From M3007 sp044226205 (GTDB lineage: Bacteria; Bacteroidota; Bacteroidia; Chitinophagales; Saprospiraceae), in assembly GCA_044226205.1 (NCBI GenBank), contig JBGAHL010000001.1:417878-481877 (forward strand): DNA of 64,000 bases. The letters are read 5' to 3'. Within the stretch, counting starts at the first letter, position 1. Each line of letters starts with the position of its first letter. Shown here one piece after another: positions 46,305 to 58,248 of the stretch. Position numbers and translations under genes: made by a program. The notes below the pieces were generated by a model that was not told where the DNA came from, searched no databases, and saw nothing but the letters and a program-made list of their open reading frames with translations.

Positions 46305-48482
46305 ATGCGTAAAATCCTTTTCCCGCTTTTTTTCCTGGCCTTCTCCCCCGCGCTTTTTTCCCAAAATTGGTTTGAGACATTTCAAGCGGCCGACCTGATG
46401 CTTTCCGGCGCCGGTTTCAACCAAACCGGTGGCCCCGTGCCGTTCAACCACCCCAGCGGCATCGCCTCCGATGGCGTCCGTTTTCTGGTTTGCGACCGCT
46501 TCAACAACCGTATTTTGATCTGGAACAACCTGCCGCTGAACTGGGACACGCCTCCCGACCTCGTGCTCGGCCAGGTCGGTTTCGAGACCAATCTGCAAGG
46601 CAACTCGAAGGCGGGACTGAATTTTCCGGGCAATGTTTCGTTGGCCCCGAACGGCAAAATCGCGGTAGCCGACACCGAAAACGACCGCATTCTGCTTTGG
46701 AACCAGCTGCCCGCGACCAACGGCCAGCCGGCAGACATTTCGCTGCACCTGCCTGTTTTTACACCCCCGGGTGCGTCCCTGCCCTACTCCTGGCCCTGGG
46801 GCGTCTGGACCGATGGCGCCCGGCTGATCGCTTCCGCAACCCAGGGCAAAGCTTTGCTTTTTTGGAACAACTGGCCGCAAAGCGACAATCAGGCGCCTGA
46901 TTTCACCATCACTCACCCTTCGTTTGGCACGCTTCGCAATATCTCAACGGACGGCGAGAGTTTTCTCGCCGTAGGCGAACACAATTCCGCCATCCCCGGC
47001 CTGACCAATACCGCGGTGACCTACTTCTGGAACAGCTTCCCAACGGCTGCCGACCAGCCTTACGACTGGTACCTGCCGGAGTGGGTCAAAGGCGTAAAAA
47101 CCGCCGACGGCAAATTCATCGCAGGCGGGATCGTGGACGTAAAAATCTGGAACGCCCTGCCGCAAAGCGCGGCGGCGCCTGCCGATCTCTTGTTGTCCAA
47201 CAACTGGTACAACAACGGCGACGGCAACGATATCATCGTGGCCGGCGGCCGCCTTTTTGTCAACAATTACAATGGCAACAACGTGCAGGTGTACGACGAA
47301 ATTCCCGACCTGCCCGGCCAGCAACCCGACTGGGCGCTGGGCAGTCCGGCCGTGGATTACAACACGCTCAACGACCTGCACTACATGCAGAACCCCGTGC
47401 TTTGCTCCGACGGCCAGCACCTGATCGCCACTTCCGATTTCGACCGGACGCTGTGGATTTGGAACACCGTCGAGCCGCTGACAGGGCAGGCCCCGGATGT
47501 TGCCATTAACCTGAAAACCAGCAACTTGTTTGTCCGCGGCAATGCTGTTTTTAATCAAAAACTGATTTTGGCCGGGCAAAAAAACGTGGCAATCTGGAAT
47601 GGCGTCCCGGCAGCGCCAGCCGGACCGGATAAAATTTTTACCAACCATATCGGGACCGCGCAATTCGACTACCTGAATGCCGTGGCGTACGACAGCGCGT
47701 TTTTTTACCTCGGCGAACGGTCCGGCAAAATTTGGCTTTGGGACCACCTGCCCGACAACGCCAGCGACAATCCCGACCTGCAAATCGACCTGCCTTACGA
47801 GCCGCTGAGCAGCCTGCACAGCGACGGCGAATACCTGACGGCAACGATCCAAAACGGCCAGCCTTACATCTTCATTTTCAAGGTAGCCGAGCTCCAAAAC
47901 GGCAACCTCACGCCCTGGAAGATCATCACCCGCGACCCGCCGATGCCCGGGCAGCCCCCGTCCTTGCCCCTGAACCTGTGCGCCGGCGCTATCGCCTTCA
48001 ACGGCAGCCTGGCCATCGCCAATACCAACAACCACAATGTCTTGCTTTGGGAAAACATTGAAAACGCCGGCGACCCCGCTTCTGCAATTGTGCTGGGCCA
48101 ACCGCAAATGGCGAACACCCAGCCAGGTCTGGGCGATCAATACCTGACGCTTCCGCAGTCGTTGTGCGCCGTCGGGCAGCACCTGTGGGTGGGGGAAGTC
48201 AAGTTTTCGTCCCGGATCGTACGGTACAGTTATGAAGCCAGTTCCGGCGCCTTTTCGCCTGCGCAACCGCCCGTGGCGGTTTGGCCTAATCCTGTGTGCA
48301 ACAGGTTTTATATCGACGCCCCTGAACCCCTTCGGGCGGTTCGGGTTTTCGATGCGCAGGGGCGCTGCATGGGGAATTTCAGCAGCCAGTCCATATCGGT
48401 CGATGGATGGCCTTCCGGCTTGTATTTTTTACAAATCAACACTGAAAACGAGGTATTTACAGCAAGTGTATTTAAAAATTGA
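46305..48482 (+). CDS. secreted NHL-like beta-propeller protein with T9SS sorting domain
   Basis: A 725-residue exported protein with signal MRKILFPLFFLAFSPALFSQ. The body is a propeller of NHL-like blades with a repeating pattern: hydrophobic strand, D-x-x-N-N-R-I-L-I/L-W-N-x-L-P, as in VCDRFNNRILIWNNLP near residue 62 and VADTENDRILLWNQLP near 122, and later IANTNNHNVLLWENI near 572. A T9SS sorting domain starts with VWPNPVCNRFYI near 658 and ends in VFTASVFKN. It is likely displayed on the surface or secreted; no enzymatic motif is seen. The last 11 bases overlap the converging aminotransferase gene. Confidence 0.82.
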   Translation: MRKILFPLFFLAFSPALFSQNWFETFQAADLMLSGAGFNQTGGPVPFNHPSGIASDGVRFLVCDRFNNRILIWNNLPLNWDTPPDLVLGQVGFETNLQGNSKAGLNFPGNVSLAPNGKIAVADTENDRILLWNQLPATNGQPADISLHLPVFTPPGASLPYSWPWGVWTDGARLIASATQGKALLFWNNWPQSDNQAPDFTITHPSFGTLRNISTDGESFLAVGEHNSAIPGLTNTAVTYFWNSFPTAADQPYDWYLPEWVKGVKTADGKFIAGGIVDVKIWNALPQSAAAPADLLLSNNWYNNGDGNDIIVAGGRLFVNNYNGNNVQVYDEIPDLPGQQPDWALGSPAVDYNTLNDLHYMQNPVLCSDGQHLIATSDFDRTLWIWNTVEPLTGQAPDVAINLKTSNLFVRGNAVFNQKLILAGQKNVAIWNGVPAAPAGPDKIFTNHIGTAQFDYLNAVAYDSAFFYLGERSGKIWLWDHLPDNASDNPDLQIDLPYEPLSSLHSDGEYLTATIQNGQPYIFIFKVAELQNGNLTPWKIITRDPPMPGQPPSLPLNLCAGAIAFNGSLAIANTNNHNVLLWENIENAGDPASAIVLGQPQMANTQPGLGDQYLTLPQSLCAVGQHLWVGEVKFSSRIVRYSYEASSGAFSPAQPPVAVWPNPVCNRFYIDAPEPLRAVRVFDAQGRCMGNFSSQSISVDGWPSGLYFLQINTENEVFTASVFKN

Positions 48483-49638
48483 GGGCTTCGGTCAATGCCT
48501 CCATATCTGCCGAATCGTTGTAAACATGGGGTGAAATACGGACAAAATCACCCCGAACGGAGACTGAAATTCCGGCGTCTTTCAGCTTTTGCTGCAAGGC
48601 ATCCGGCCTGATGTGCGCGGGGAGTTCGAGGCCGAACAAATGCGCGGCCCGCCACGTCGGGTCTTCGGTATGATAGCCCAAAGCCGCCCATTTCGGGAGG
48701 CAGGCGTCGGTCAGGTTTCGGCAATACGCCTGCACATTTTCGGGCCCCCAGCGCAGTATTTGCTCGAGTGCCGCGATGCACATCGGCACCGCGATGAAAT
48801 TGCTCCGTTCGCCCACATCGAACCGCCGGGCGCCTAGCTGATAGTCGGCCTGATAGTCGACCAGCCGGGCGAAGTCCTGGCTGTTGTGGCGGTTGATCCA
48901 GTTTTCTTCAATGGGAAGTCCGTTCGCGAACGCGGACCCAAACCACGCATAGCCCGACGAATATGGCCCCATCAGCCACTTGTAGCCTGCACAAACCAGC
49001 GCATCGAGACCGAATGCCTGCACGTCGAGCGGCAAAGCGCCCACACTTTGCGTGCCATCGACAACGATCAGCCCGCCATGGCGGTGTGTTTTGTCAGCGA
49101 TCCGTTCGAGATCGAAGCGCGTCCCGTTGGCCCAGTGAATGTGTCCCAAAGCGACAAGAGCCGTTCGGTCGTCGATGGCCAGTAGCAGGCGTTCGTTCCA
49201 GATTTTCCCGCGCTGCTCTTTTTCGACCGGCATCGGGACGAACTCAAGATCGAGGCCGCGCGCGTCGGCCATTTGCATCCAGGGATAAACGTTGCTGGGA
49301 AACTGGGCTTCCGCCACCACGATTTTCTGGCCGCGACGAGCCGGCAGGTTTTGGGCCACGATAGCCATCCCGTAGGAAGCCGAGGGAATCAGGGCCACCT
49401 CGTCGGCCGAGCGGGCGTGGATCAGCTCCGCAAAAAGGGAACGCAGCCGTTCGGCATCCTCAAAAAAATCGGCAGGGGCGATCCGCTGTGGCTGGCGCTT
49501 GCGCTGCAGCCCCTCGATGCCGGCTTCTTCCACGGATTTCAGCAAGGGCGACATGTAGGCGCCGTTGATGTAGTGCAGGTCGGGATCGAGGGAAAAAAGA
49601 TGCTTCTGACAGGGTAGCAAGGTTTCCAAAGTATTCAT
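48472..49638 (-). CDS. class V aminotransferase family PLP enzyme
   Basis: A 388-residue fold-type I PLP enzyme of the class V (NifS/kynureninase/isopenicillin N epimerase) group. The PLP-binding Lys is in VCAGYKWLMGPYSSGYAW near residue 220; the cofactor Asp and Ser are in GLIVVDGTQSVGALPLDV near 193, and IPSASYGMAIVAQNL near 84 binds the phosphate. The active-site cysteine of cysteine desulfurases is not evident, so this is probably an aminotransferase or epimerase-like protein, not an Fe-S assembly desulfurase. The substrate is unknown. It is convergent with the propeller gene and has its own start (MNTLETLL) 111 bases from the trxB stop. Confidence 0.85.
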   Translation of the reverse strand: MNTLETLLPCQKHLFSLDPDLHYINGAYMSPLLKSVEEAGIEGLQRKRQPQRIAPADFFEDAERLRSLFAELIHARSADEVALIPSASYGMAIVAQNLPARRGQKIVVAEAQFPSNVYPWMQMADARGLDLEFVPMPVEKEQRGKIWNERLLLAIDDRTALVALGHIHWANGTRFDLERIADKTHRHGGLIVVDGTQSVGALPLDVQAFGLDALVCAGYKWLMGPYSSGYAWFGSAFANGLPIEENWINRHNSQDFARLVDYQADYQLGARRFDVGERSNFIAVPMCIAALEQILRWGPENVQAYCRNLTDACLPKWAALGYHTEDPTWRAAHLFGLELPAHIRPDALQQKLKDAGISVSVRGDFVRISPHVYNDSADMEALTEALNF

Positions 49639-49680
49639 TGTTGGTTGGGAATTCGATCAGAAGAGCCTGTAAACGAGCAA

Positions 49681-49736
49681 AAAAGCGCTTGCCGGATTGA
49701 TGAAAAGGTACCATCACCAACCCGGCAAGCGCTTTT
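49681..49736 (-). terminator. hairpin terminator after trxB
   Basis: AAAAGCGCTTGCCGG (49681-49695) pairs perfectly with CCGGCAAGCGCTTTT (49722-49736), 15 pairs, flanked by A/T runs on both sides, 14 bases after the trxB stop. The T-rich flank on the minus strand favours termination of trxB. Confidence 0.8.
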
Positions 49737-49749
49737 AAAAAGTCAAAAA

Positions 49750-50682
49750 TCAATATCCGTGTTCGACCAGGTAGCGCTCGGCGTCGAGGGCTGCCATGCA
49801 ACCCGTACCGGCGGCGGTGACCGCCTGGCGGTAGATTTTGTCCTGGGCATCGCCGCAGGCAAATACGCCCGGTATGTTGGTGAACGTACGGCCCGGGACG
49901 GTTTTGATATAGCCCGTCTCGTCGAGATCGATCCAGTTGTTAAAAATACCCGTATTGGGCTGGTGACCGATGGCTACGAAAAAGCCGGTGACGTCGAGTA
50001 CCGTACTTTCCTGCGTTTTGTTGTTGACAATCCGGACGCCGGTGACACCCGCTTCGTCGCCGAGGATTTCGGAGGTTTCCGTATTCCAGTGGACGATCAG
50101 GTTGGGCGTATTGAGCACGCGTTCCTGCATGATTTTGGACGCGCGCATTTCGTCGCGGCGCACCAGAAGATGGACTTCCGAGCAGATTTTGGCCAGGTAG
50201 GTGCTTTCTTCGGCAGCCGTATCGCCACCGCCCACGATGGCGACTTTTTGTTTGCGGAAGAAAAACCCGTCGCACACGGCACAGGCGGAAACGCCGCGGT
50301 TTTCAAATTCCTTTTCGCCGGGTACGCCCAGCCATTTGGCGCTGGCGCCCGTAGCGATGATGACAGCCGGGGACTGGATCTCGTGGCCGGCTTCCGTCCA
50401 GGCTTTGTGGATCGGGCCGGTAAAATCGACCTTGACGATCATTTCATTGCGGATGTCCGTTTCAAAACGCTGCGCCTGCGCCTTGAAGTCATCCATCATT
50501 TCCGGACCCATCCGGCCTTGCGGGTAGCCCGGGTAGTTTTCAACGTCGTTGGTAATCATCAACTGGCCGCCGGGTTGGGGGCCGGTGTACAATACGGGGC
50601 TGAGGCCGGCACGAGCGGCATAAATGGCAGCGGCATATCCGGCCGGGCCGGAGCCGATAATGAGGCATTTTACTTTTTCCAT
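49750..50682 (-). CDS. trxB: thioredoxin reductase
   Basis: A 310-residue FAD/NADPH enzyme that keeps thioredoxin reduced in the cytoplasm. FAD-binding GSGPAGYAAAIYAARAG near residue 10, the redox-active C134-AV-C137 pair in SACAVCDGFF, NADPH-binding VGGGDTAAEESTYLA near 152, and the C-terminal FACGDAQDKIYRQAVTAAGTG (FAD-binding Asp) near 272 are all intact. It is transcribed as a single gene ending in a strong hairpin. Thioredoxin itself is not in the window. It will support peroxide defence together with katG only indirectly. Confidence 0.96.
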   Translation of the reverse strand: MEKVKCLIIGSGPAGYAAAIYAARAGLSPVLYTGPQPGGQLMITNDVENYPGYPQGRMGPEMMDDFKAQAQRFETDIRNEMIVKVDFTGPIHKAWTEAGHEIQSPAVIIATGASAKWLGVPGEKEFENRGVSACAVCDGFFFRKQKVAIVGGGDTAAEESTYLAKICSEVHLLVRRDEMRASKIMQERVLNTPNLIVHWNTETSEILGDEAGVTGVRIVNNKTQESTVLDVTGFFVAIGHQPNTGIFNNWIDLDETGYIKTVPGRTFTNIPGVFACGDAQDKIYRQAVTAAGTGCMAALDAERYLVEHGY

Positions 50683-50901
50683 AATGGGGGCAAAGGTAGG
50701 CGTCCGAACGCCGGTGAGGATGGACTAAAACAAGGATTTTTTGGCATTGTTCGGACACGGGCAGCCGCGCTCAGGACTTTGTTTTTTTCAAAGCTTGCTC
50801 CTGGCCGCGCTTACACGGCTCTTTCAACAGCGCGGATCGACTACTCGTTGAAGAATTCCGACCACCGGTTGAAATTACGGGTGAGGCTTTGCACCTGCCG
50901 C

Positions 50902-50909
50902 TACTTTTG
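50902..50909 (+). promoter_or_regulatory. -7 promoter box upstream of the patatin gene
   Basis: TACTTTTG, an exact match to TAnnTTTG, 19 bases before the ATG at 50929. No good TTTG is seen 19-21 bases further up. The remaining 50683-50901 region shows nothing else I recognise. Confidence 0.4.
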
Positions 50910-50928
50910 AAGCAAACAATCTTTTGAC

Positions 50929-52188
50929 ATGGAAACCTCCGCCTATACCCAACACCCCGAAGTAGTCGCCCTGATCGATGACTTAAACAATTTTGCCGCT
51001 GCAAAGCCGGGAGGCCAGCTGACCGTCTCCGACGTCGCCGATGAACAGGGCATGCAGTATGTCGACCTCGTGCTGGAAGGCGGCGGCACCCTCGGCGTTG
51101 CACTCCTGGGCTACGTGTACGTACTCGAGCAAATGAATATCCGCTTTCTGCAACTGGCCGGCACCTCCGCCGGCTCCATCGTGTCGATGCTGCTCGCAGG
51201 CGGAGGTCCCATCGACGCCGCGAAATCGGAATGGCTGATTCGGGAAGTGGCGGGCAAGGATTTCAGCGATTTTATGGATGGCGACAAGGATGTGCAGCAT
51301 TTTATGGACGCCCTGCTCGATCCAGACAGCAAAAAGCGCAAAATCGCGCGTTATTCCGCGAAAATCCTCGATGATGTGAAGGAACATTACGGGCTGAACC
51401 CCGGCCTGCATTTTCAGGAATGGCTCACGGGCCTGCTCCAGGCAAAGGGGGTTTTTACGCTCGGCGATTTAAAAAAAATGCGGCAGCAAACGCCTGCCGG
51501 GCTGCACAACCTGCGGGATGACACGCCCCTGGGCCCCGAACGACACGAACGCGTCGCGGTTGTCACCGCAGAAGTGACAACTGAAACCAAGGTGGTTTTT
51601 CCGGAAATGGCGCCCTTGTATTTTGCCTCCCCTGACACGGTCAATCCGGCCGAGTTTGTGCGCGCCAGCATGAGCGTGCCGGTTTTATTTTACCCTTACG
51701 TGGCCAAAAACATACCGAATACCGCCGATTCGGTCGCACTTTGGCAACAAATGGCCAACTACCGCGGCCCCGTTCCACCCGAGGCCTTGTTTGTTGACGG
51801 CGGGACGATGTCGAACTTCCCCATCGCCTTGTTTCACAAACTGGACGGGCCGCCTTCGGCGCCGACGTTCGGAGTAAAAATCGGTATCGACCGCGATTCG
51901 TTCAACGCCAACGCCTCGTTCGGCGACTTTTTCGGCGCCACCCTCGATGCTATGATGAGTTGGGGCGACAACGATTTCATTGTGCAACACCCCGACTACG
52001 GCCAATTGATCGGTTTTATCGATTCCGGCGACTATAACTGGCTGGACTTCAGCATTTCCGACGAGGGCAAACTTGACCTTTTCGTTCGTGGCGCGCGCGC
52101 CGCGGCGAGTTTTTTGAAAAATTTCAACTGGGACGCTTACAAACAACTGCGCGCCGCCCTGCTGGATTTCAAAAAGACCATCACCTGA
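50929..52188 (+). CDS. patatin-like phospholipase
   Basis: A 419-residue lipid acyl hydrolase of the patatin family. The oxyanion-hole motif LVLEGGGTLGVALLG begins near residue 47, the nucleophile elbow GTSAG has Ser80, and the catalytic Asp is in LFVDGGTMSNFP near 288, giving the complete Ser-Asp dyad. No signal peptide, so it is probably cytoplasmic or, less likely, exported by another route. Substrate may be phospholipid or storage lipid. It ends five bases before the stop of the opposing GH2 gene. Confidence 0.88.
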   Translation: METSAYTQHPEVVALIDDLNNFAAAKPGGQLTVSDVADEQGMQYVDLVLEGGGTLGVALLGYVYVLEQMNIRFLQLAGTSAGSIVSMLLAGGGPIDAAKSEWLIREVAGKDFSDFMDGDKDVQHFMDALLDPDSKKRKIARYSAKILDDVKEHYGLNPGLHFQEWLTGLLQAKGVFTLGDLKKMRQQTPAGLHNLRDDTPLGPERHERVAVVTAEVTTETKVVFPEMAPLYFASPDTVNPAEFVRASMSVPVLFYPYVAKNIPNTADSVALWQQMANYRGPVPPEALFVDGGTMSNFPIALFHKLDGPPSAPTFGVKIGIDRDSFNANASFGDFFGATLDAMMSWGDNDFIVQHPDYGQLIGFIDSGDYNWLDFSISDEGKLDLFVRGARAAASFLKNFNWDAYKQLRAALLDFKKTIT

Positions 52189-52193
52189 ACGCG

Positions 52194-54635
52194 CTATTTC
52201 ACCTGCAAAACAGTGGTCGAAGTGCGCAGTCCGGGAGCCGAAGCTTTCACCGTGATTGTCCCGGCTTCTCCTTCGCGGGTTCGGATAATCAGCATGCCCT
52301 TGCCGTAAAACACCTTTCCCTCCCGAGCCAGAAACGGCGCCAGCGATTGCGGGTCGCCGTTGTCGACACCGGCAATGTCAGCCGGTCCGGTCACCTCGTA
52401 GCGGATCAGGTTGTCGGCAAGAGGGCAAAGATTGCCCTCCCGATCCAGCACTTCGACGAGGAGGAACGAAAGGTCGTCGCCGTCGGCATGTAGCGTGGCG
52501 CGGTCGGGCGTGAGGCGGATGGCGGAAGGCGGGCCGGCTGTTTTGACCACGTCTTCGCCGATGACTTTGCCCTGGCGATAAGCCACCGCGCGCAAGGTTC
52601 CCTTTTCAAAAACCATGACATCCCACATAAATCGATAATGACCCAACACATCGCCGGAATGGCGCAGCGCCCTGCCCTGTTTGCCGAGGGATCGCCCGTT
52701 GAGAAACAACTCGACTTCATCGCCATCGGAGTAAACAAACACCGGGATCCATTCGCCCTCCTTCCAGTTCCAATGCGGCAAAATGTGCACGGTATTGGCG
52801 CCGGGGCGCCAATGGCTTTTGTATAAATACCAGCGATCCTTGGGGATTCCGGCCAGGTCAACTATCCCAAAATACGAACTGCGCGCTGTCGCGTCCTGTT
52901 TGATGCGGCCTTCCTGCACAGCGTAATCGCCGTAAGGCGTGGGCTCGCCGAGGTAATCGAAGCCGGTCCAGACAAACTCTCCGGCTACAAAATAGTCCTC
53001 CGATTGCCAGTTAAAATCATCCTCGGGTATTTCTGCCCATTCCGGCGCATTGAGGTCGTAAGAACTGACCCTGGGCGTTGGTTCGAAATCCGTTTTCTTT
53101 TCCGGCATTCGCAGGTTGTAGTACCCCCGGGTGCTGACGGTGGAAGCAGACTCGGAAATGATCACCGGTTTATCGGGGGCAAGCTGGTGCGCGAGCGAAT
53201 ATCGACGTCCGTAATTGTAGGAAATGACATCGTAATAATCCATGTGGCGCAGCTCGGCCGCTTTGTAATTGTCACAAACCAGGGTAACCGGGCGCGTGTC
53301 GTCGTAGCGGCGGAACAGGCTCGTCATCAGGTCGAGTTTGGCAAATCCGCCATTGACATTTCCCTGTACGTCGCCGATCTCGTTGCCGCAACTCCAGAGA
53401 ATGATGCTGGGGTGATTACGGTCGCGCAGCATAAAGTTGTGCACCTGGCGCCGGGCAAAATCCTCGAAATCCGTGCCCGGCAGTATATCGGCCCGGCTGT
53501 CCCATTTATCAAACAACTCATCGACGACCAGTATGCCCATTTCATCACACAGGTCGAGTAGTTCGGGCGCGGGGGCATTGTGGCTGGTACGGATGGCATT
53601 GCAGCCCATTTCCTGCATAATTTCGAGCTGACGCTGCGCCGCCCGGCGGTTGAAAGCGGCGCCCAAAGCGCCGAAATCATGGTGGAGGCAAACGCCTTTC
53701 AGTTGCACCCTGCGACCGTTGAGCCAAAAACCGTTGCTGGTAAACTCGGCGTTTCGAATGCCGAAACGGGTCTCGTACAGGTCGCAAACCTGATCATTTT
53801 TGCGCACAATAGTCTGGACGGTGTACAATTCCGGGTGATCGATATCCCACAGCGTTGGGGAGGGAATGGTGACATATTGTTCAAAATAATGGGTTTCTCT
53901 GGCTTTGATCGGACATTCAAAGCTCATGTATGTCGACCCGACCATCAAGCCTTCCTGATCGAGCACTTGTTGCTCGATACTGACTCGCTGTTCGTCTTTT
54001 TTGCCGTCGTTGCGCACGAGGGCGCACACCTTGACCACGGCAAATTGAGGCGTGATTTTGGTGGTTGTGACCTGGGTACCCCACTGCGCCACATGCACCG
54101 GGTCGGTAGCGATCAGACTGACTTTACGGTAGATGCCCGCCCCCGGGTACCAGCGGCTGTCATGTCGGCGCGTGTCGGCATGTACGGCCAGCACGTTGGG
54201 TTTGCCAAACTCGATCTGGTCGCTGATGTCCAGGTAAAACGAGTTGTAGCCGTAGTCCCAGCGGCCGATCTCCTTGCCGTTCAGCCAGATGGTGGGAAAA
54301 GCCATGACCCCGTCGAAAAGCAGGGTCAGTTGTTTGCCCTGCAGGGCGGGGTCGGGGGTAAAAGTGTAGCGGTACCAGCCTTCGCCTTTCCAGGGCAATT
54401 TGCCGGTTTCGGCCTGCCCCAGGGGATCAAAAGGACCCGCGATAGCCCAGTCGTGCGGCAGCCGCACGGTTTGCCAGCCGGAGTCGTCGAAGGCCGGGTT
54501 TTGCGCGCCTTTGAAATCGCCTTTCGAAAATTTCCAGGGATGGGAGAGCACTATGGTTTGGCGGGCGCCATTTTGGGCACGCAGACCGATGCCCAGACCG
54601 GCAGTCAGAATGGCCAGGAAAAGGATTTTCCGCAT
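52194..54635 (-). CDS. glycoside hydrolase family 2, beta-galactosidase-like
   Basis: An 813-residue exported glycosidase with signal MRKILFLAILTAGLGIGLRAQ. It has the GH2 sugar-binding domain (WKFSKGDFKGAQNPAFDDSGW; DYGYNSFYLDI), an immunoglobulin-like GH2 domain, and the TIM barrel from about 310 (GVCLHHDFGALGAAFNRRA). The acid/base Glu is in WSCGNEIG near residue 419 and the nucleophile Glu in VIISESASTVS near 495. A DUF4982-type and a further Ig-like domain follow (FVYSDGDEVELFLNGRSLG near 668). Specificity may be beta-galactoside, beta-mannoside or glucuronide; beta-galactosidase is most likely. It shares direction with the GldM-like gene 15 bases upstream. Confidence 0.9.
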   Translation of the reverse strand: MRKILFLAILTAGLGIGLRAQNGARQTIVLSHPWKFSKGDFKGAQNPAFDDSGWQTVRLPHDWAIAGPFDPLGQAETGKLPWKGEGWYRYTFTPDPALQGKQLTLLFDGVMAFPTIWLNGKEIGRWDYGYNSFYLDISDQIEFGKPNVLAVHADTRRHDSRWYPGAGIYRKVSLIATDPVHVAQWGTQVTTTKITPQFAVVKVCALVRNDGKKDEQRVSIEQQVLDQEGLMVGSTYMSFECPIKARETHYFEQYVTIPSPTLWDIDHPELYTVQTIVRKNDQVCDLYETRFGIRNAEFTSNGFWLNGRRVQLKGVCLHHDFGALGAAFNRRAAQRQLEIMQEMGCNAIRTSHNAPAPELLDLCDEMGILVVDELFDKWDSRADILPGTDFEDFARRQVHNFMLRDRNHPSIILWSCGNEIGDVQGNVNGGFAKLDLMTSLFRRYDDTRPVTLVCDNYKAAELRHMDYYDVISYNYGRRYSLAHQLAPDKPVIISESASTVSTRGYYNLRMPEKKTDFEPTPRVSSYDLNAPEWAEIPEDDFNWQSEDYFVAGEFVWTGFDYLGEPTPYGDYAVQEGRIKQDATARSSYFGIVDLAGIPKDRWYLYKSHWRPGANTVHILPHWNWKEGEWIPVFVYSDGDEVELFLNGRSLGKQGRALRHSGDVLGHYRFMWDVMVFEKGTLRAVAYRQGKVIGEDVVKTAGPPSAIRLTPDRATLHADGDDLSFLLVEVLDREGNLCPLADNLIRYEVTGPADIAGVDNGDPQSLAPFLAREGKVFYGKGMLIIRTREGEAGTITVKASAPGLRTSTTVLQVK

Positions 54636-54650
54636 AAAAAAAGAGTCATT

Positions 54651-55343
54651 TTATTGGATGAAATAGGCGACGTTGTTCAAATGGCGTTGCTCCGTATCGC
54701 CCGGGCATAATGTGGTAATTTCACTAAAAACGAAGACATCGCCGCTTGCCGCCAGCTTGACCAGGGCCTCGGCCTCCGTCGAATAACGCATCCCAAGGTT
54801 GTAAACCGACTGTCGTTCGCCATTGGAACTGATCCGCGTCAGCCGGTAGCCGACCGGCTGGCACCGCGCTTCAAAATCAAAGTCTTTTAAAGACATGAAC
54901 AACCCTTTCATTGCCTGAAATTCGGCAGCGCTGAAGTCATTTTTGCCGGGATAACCCAAAACCGGCATGGGATCGGGGATACGTTTTGCCCGGAAACTGA
55001 AGACCTGACGAAGGGTCGATTCCGAATCAGAGGCCTTCACCGTTATTCTGACTTCACCGGGTTTGTCAACCCTGACGATATAGGCAGGTTTATAAGATGA
55101 ATCCTGTGTAATCGTTCCGTTTTCAATACTCACGTCGATTTCGTCGGAACGCACTCCGGTCACAAAAACGCTTATCGGGTTATCGACGCCGATGTAAAAA
55201 ACATTCATTTTATCCGCTGTCAGGATGGCTGTATGACCATAAACCCCGGCCGCGGGGCGGGCATGCTGAATGGCGACGGCGTTCTGCATGGGCGAACAGG
55301 CCGCGTACAACGCAAGCAGGAAAAAAGGGTAAAAGGCGCGCAT
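54651..55343 (-). CDS. lipoprotein with GldM C-terminal domains
   Basis: A 230-residue lipoprotein (signal MRAFYPFFLLALYAACSPM). The mature part matches the C-terminal two domains of gliding-motility protein GldM: ADKMNVFYIGVDNPISVFVTGV near residue 43 (key residues D-K-M-N-V-Y-G-N-P-I-S), then FRAKRIPDPMPVLG near 117, SLKDFDFEARCQPVGYRLTR near 151 (D-F-D-F-E), and SGDVFVFSEITTLCPG near 199. It lacks GldM's N-terminal membrane helix and first periplasmic domains. In T9SS motors, GldM's C-terminal part contacts the GldK/GldN ring, so this could be a ring-binding adaptor (inference). No other gld gene is nearby. Confidence 0.8.
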   Translation of the reverse strand: MRAFYPFFLLALYAACSPMQNAVAIQHARPAAGVYGHTAILTADKMNVFYIGVDNPISVFVTGVRSDEIDVSIENGTITQDSSYKPAYIVRVDKPGEVRITVKASDSESTLRQVFSFRAKRIPDPMPVLGYPGKNDFSAAEFQAMKGLFMSLKDFDFEARCQPVGYRLTRISSNGERQSVYNLGMRYSTEAEALVKLAASGDVFVFSEITTLCPGDTEQRHLNNVAYFIQ

Positions 55344-55382
55344 ATCTTTTTTTGCTGCGATGATACCCTTTTTCGGATGTTT

Positions 55383-57929
<2,547 letters not shown>

Positions 57930-58078
57930 ATATCGGTTGGGCAGGTTTTCAAGTTTTGTGTGAGGGGCTAAAAACGGCGGCAAAAGTAAAAAGTTTCGTC
58001 AGTGCAAGGGGAAGCAAAGCAAAATACGGTCCAAAAGTTAAGAAAGCGTTAAGTACTGGTCAAGTAATGCACCCCGTC

Positions 58079-58110
58079 TTGCAAATCCGGATTCACCCCA
58101 ATTATCTTTG
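58079..58110 (+). promoter_or_regulatory. promoter of the metY leader
   Basis: TTGC at 58079-58082, a 20-base spacer and TATCTTTG at 58103-58110 match the Bacteroidota -33/-7 promoter almost perfectly. Transcription would begin near 58116, just before the SAM aptamer at 58135, which supports both calls. Confidence 0.65.
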
Positions 58111-58134
58111 CCCCATCAACGCTCCTCCGAGTGT

Positions 58135-58242
58135 TGATTTTTATACCGAAAGGGCGGAGAGAACAGGCTCTGTGATGCCCTGGCAACCTACCGAAAGGCG
58201 TGGTGCCAAAGCCTGCCAACAAAGTTGGAACTATAAAAATCA
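58135..58242 (+). promoter_or_regulatory. SAM-I (S-box) riboswitch aptamer
   Basis: The four-helix SAM-I architecture is readable. P1 pairs TGATTTTTATA (58135-58145) with TATAAAAATCA (58232-58242), 11 pairs without mismatch. P2 pairs AGGGC with GCCCT and holds the kink-turn region GGAGAGAA. The invariant core GATGCCCTGGCAACC lies at 58174-58188 and GGTGCCAA at 58202-58209. It precedes metY, the usual target: SAM binding would lower sulfur-assimilation expression. There is no classic T-tailed terminator directly after P1. Instead, a 43-codon open frame starts at 58249, six bases beyond P1. Confidence 0.93.
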
Positions 58243-58248
58243 GCAACC

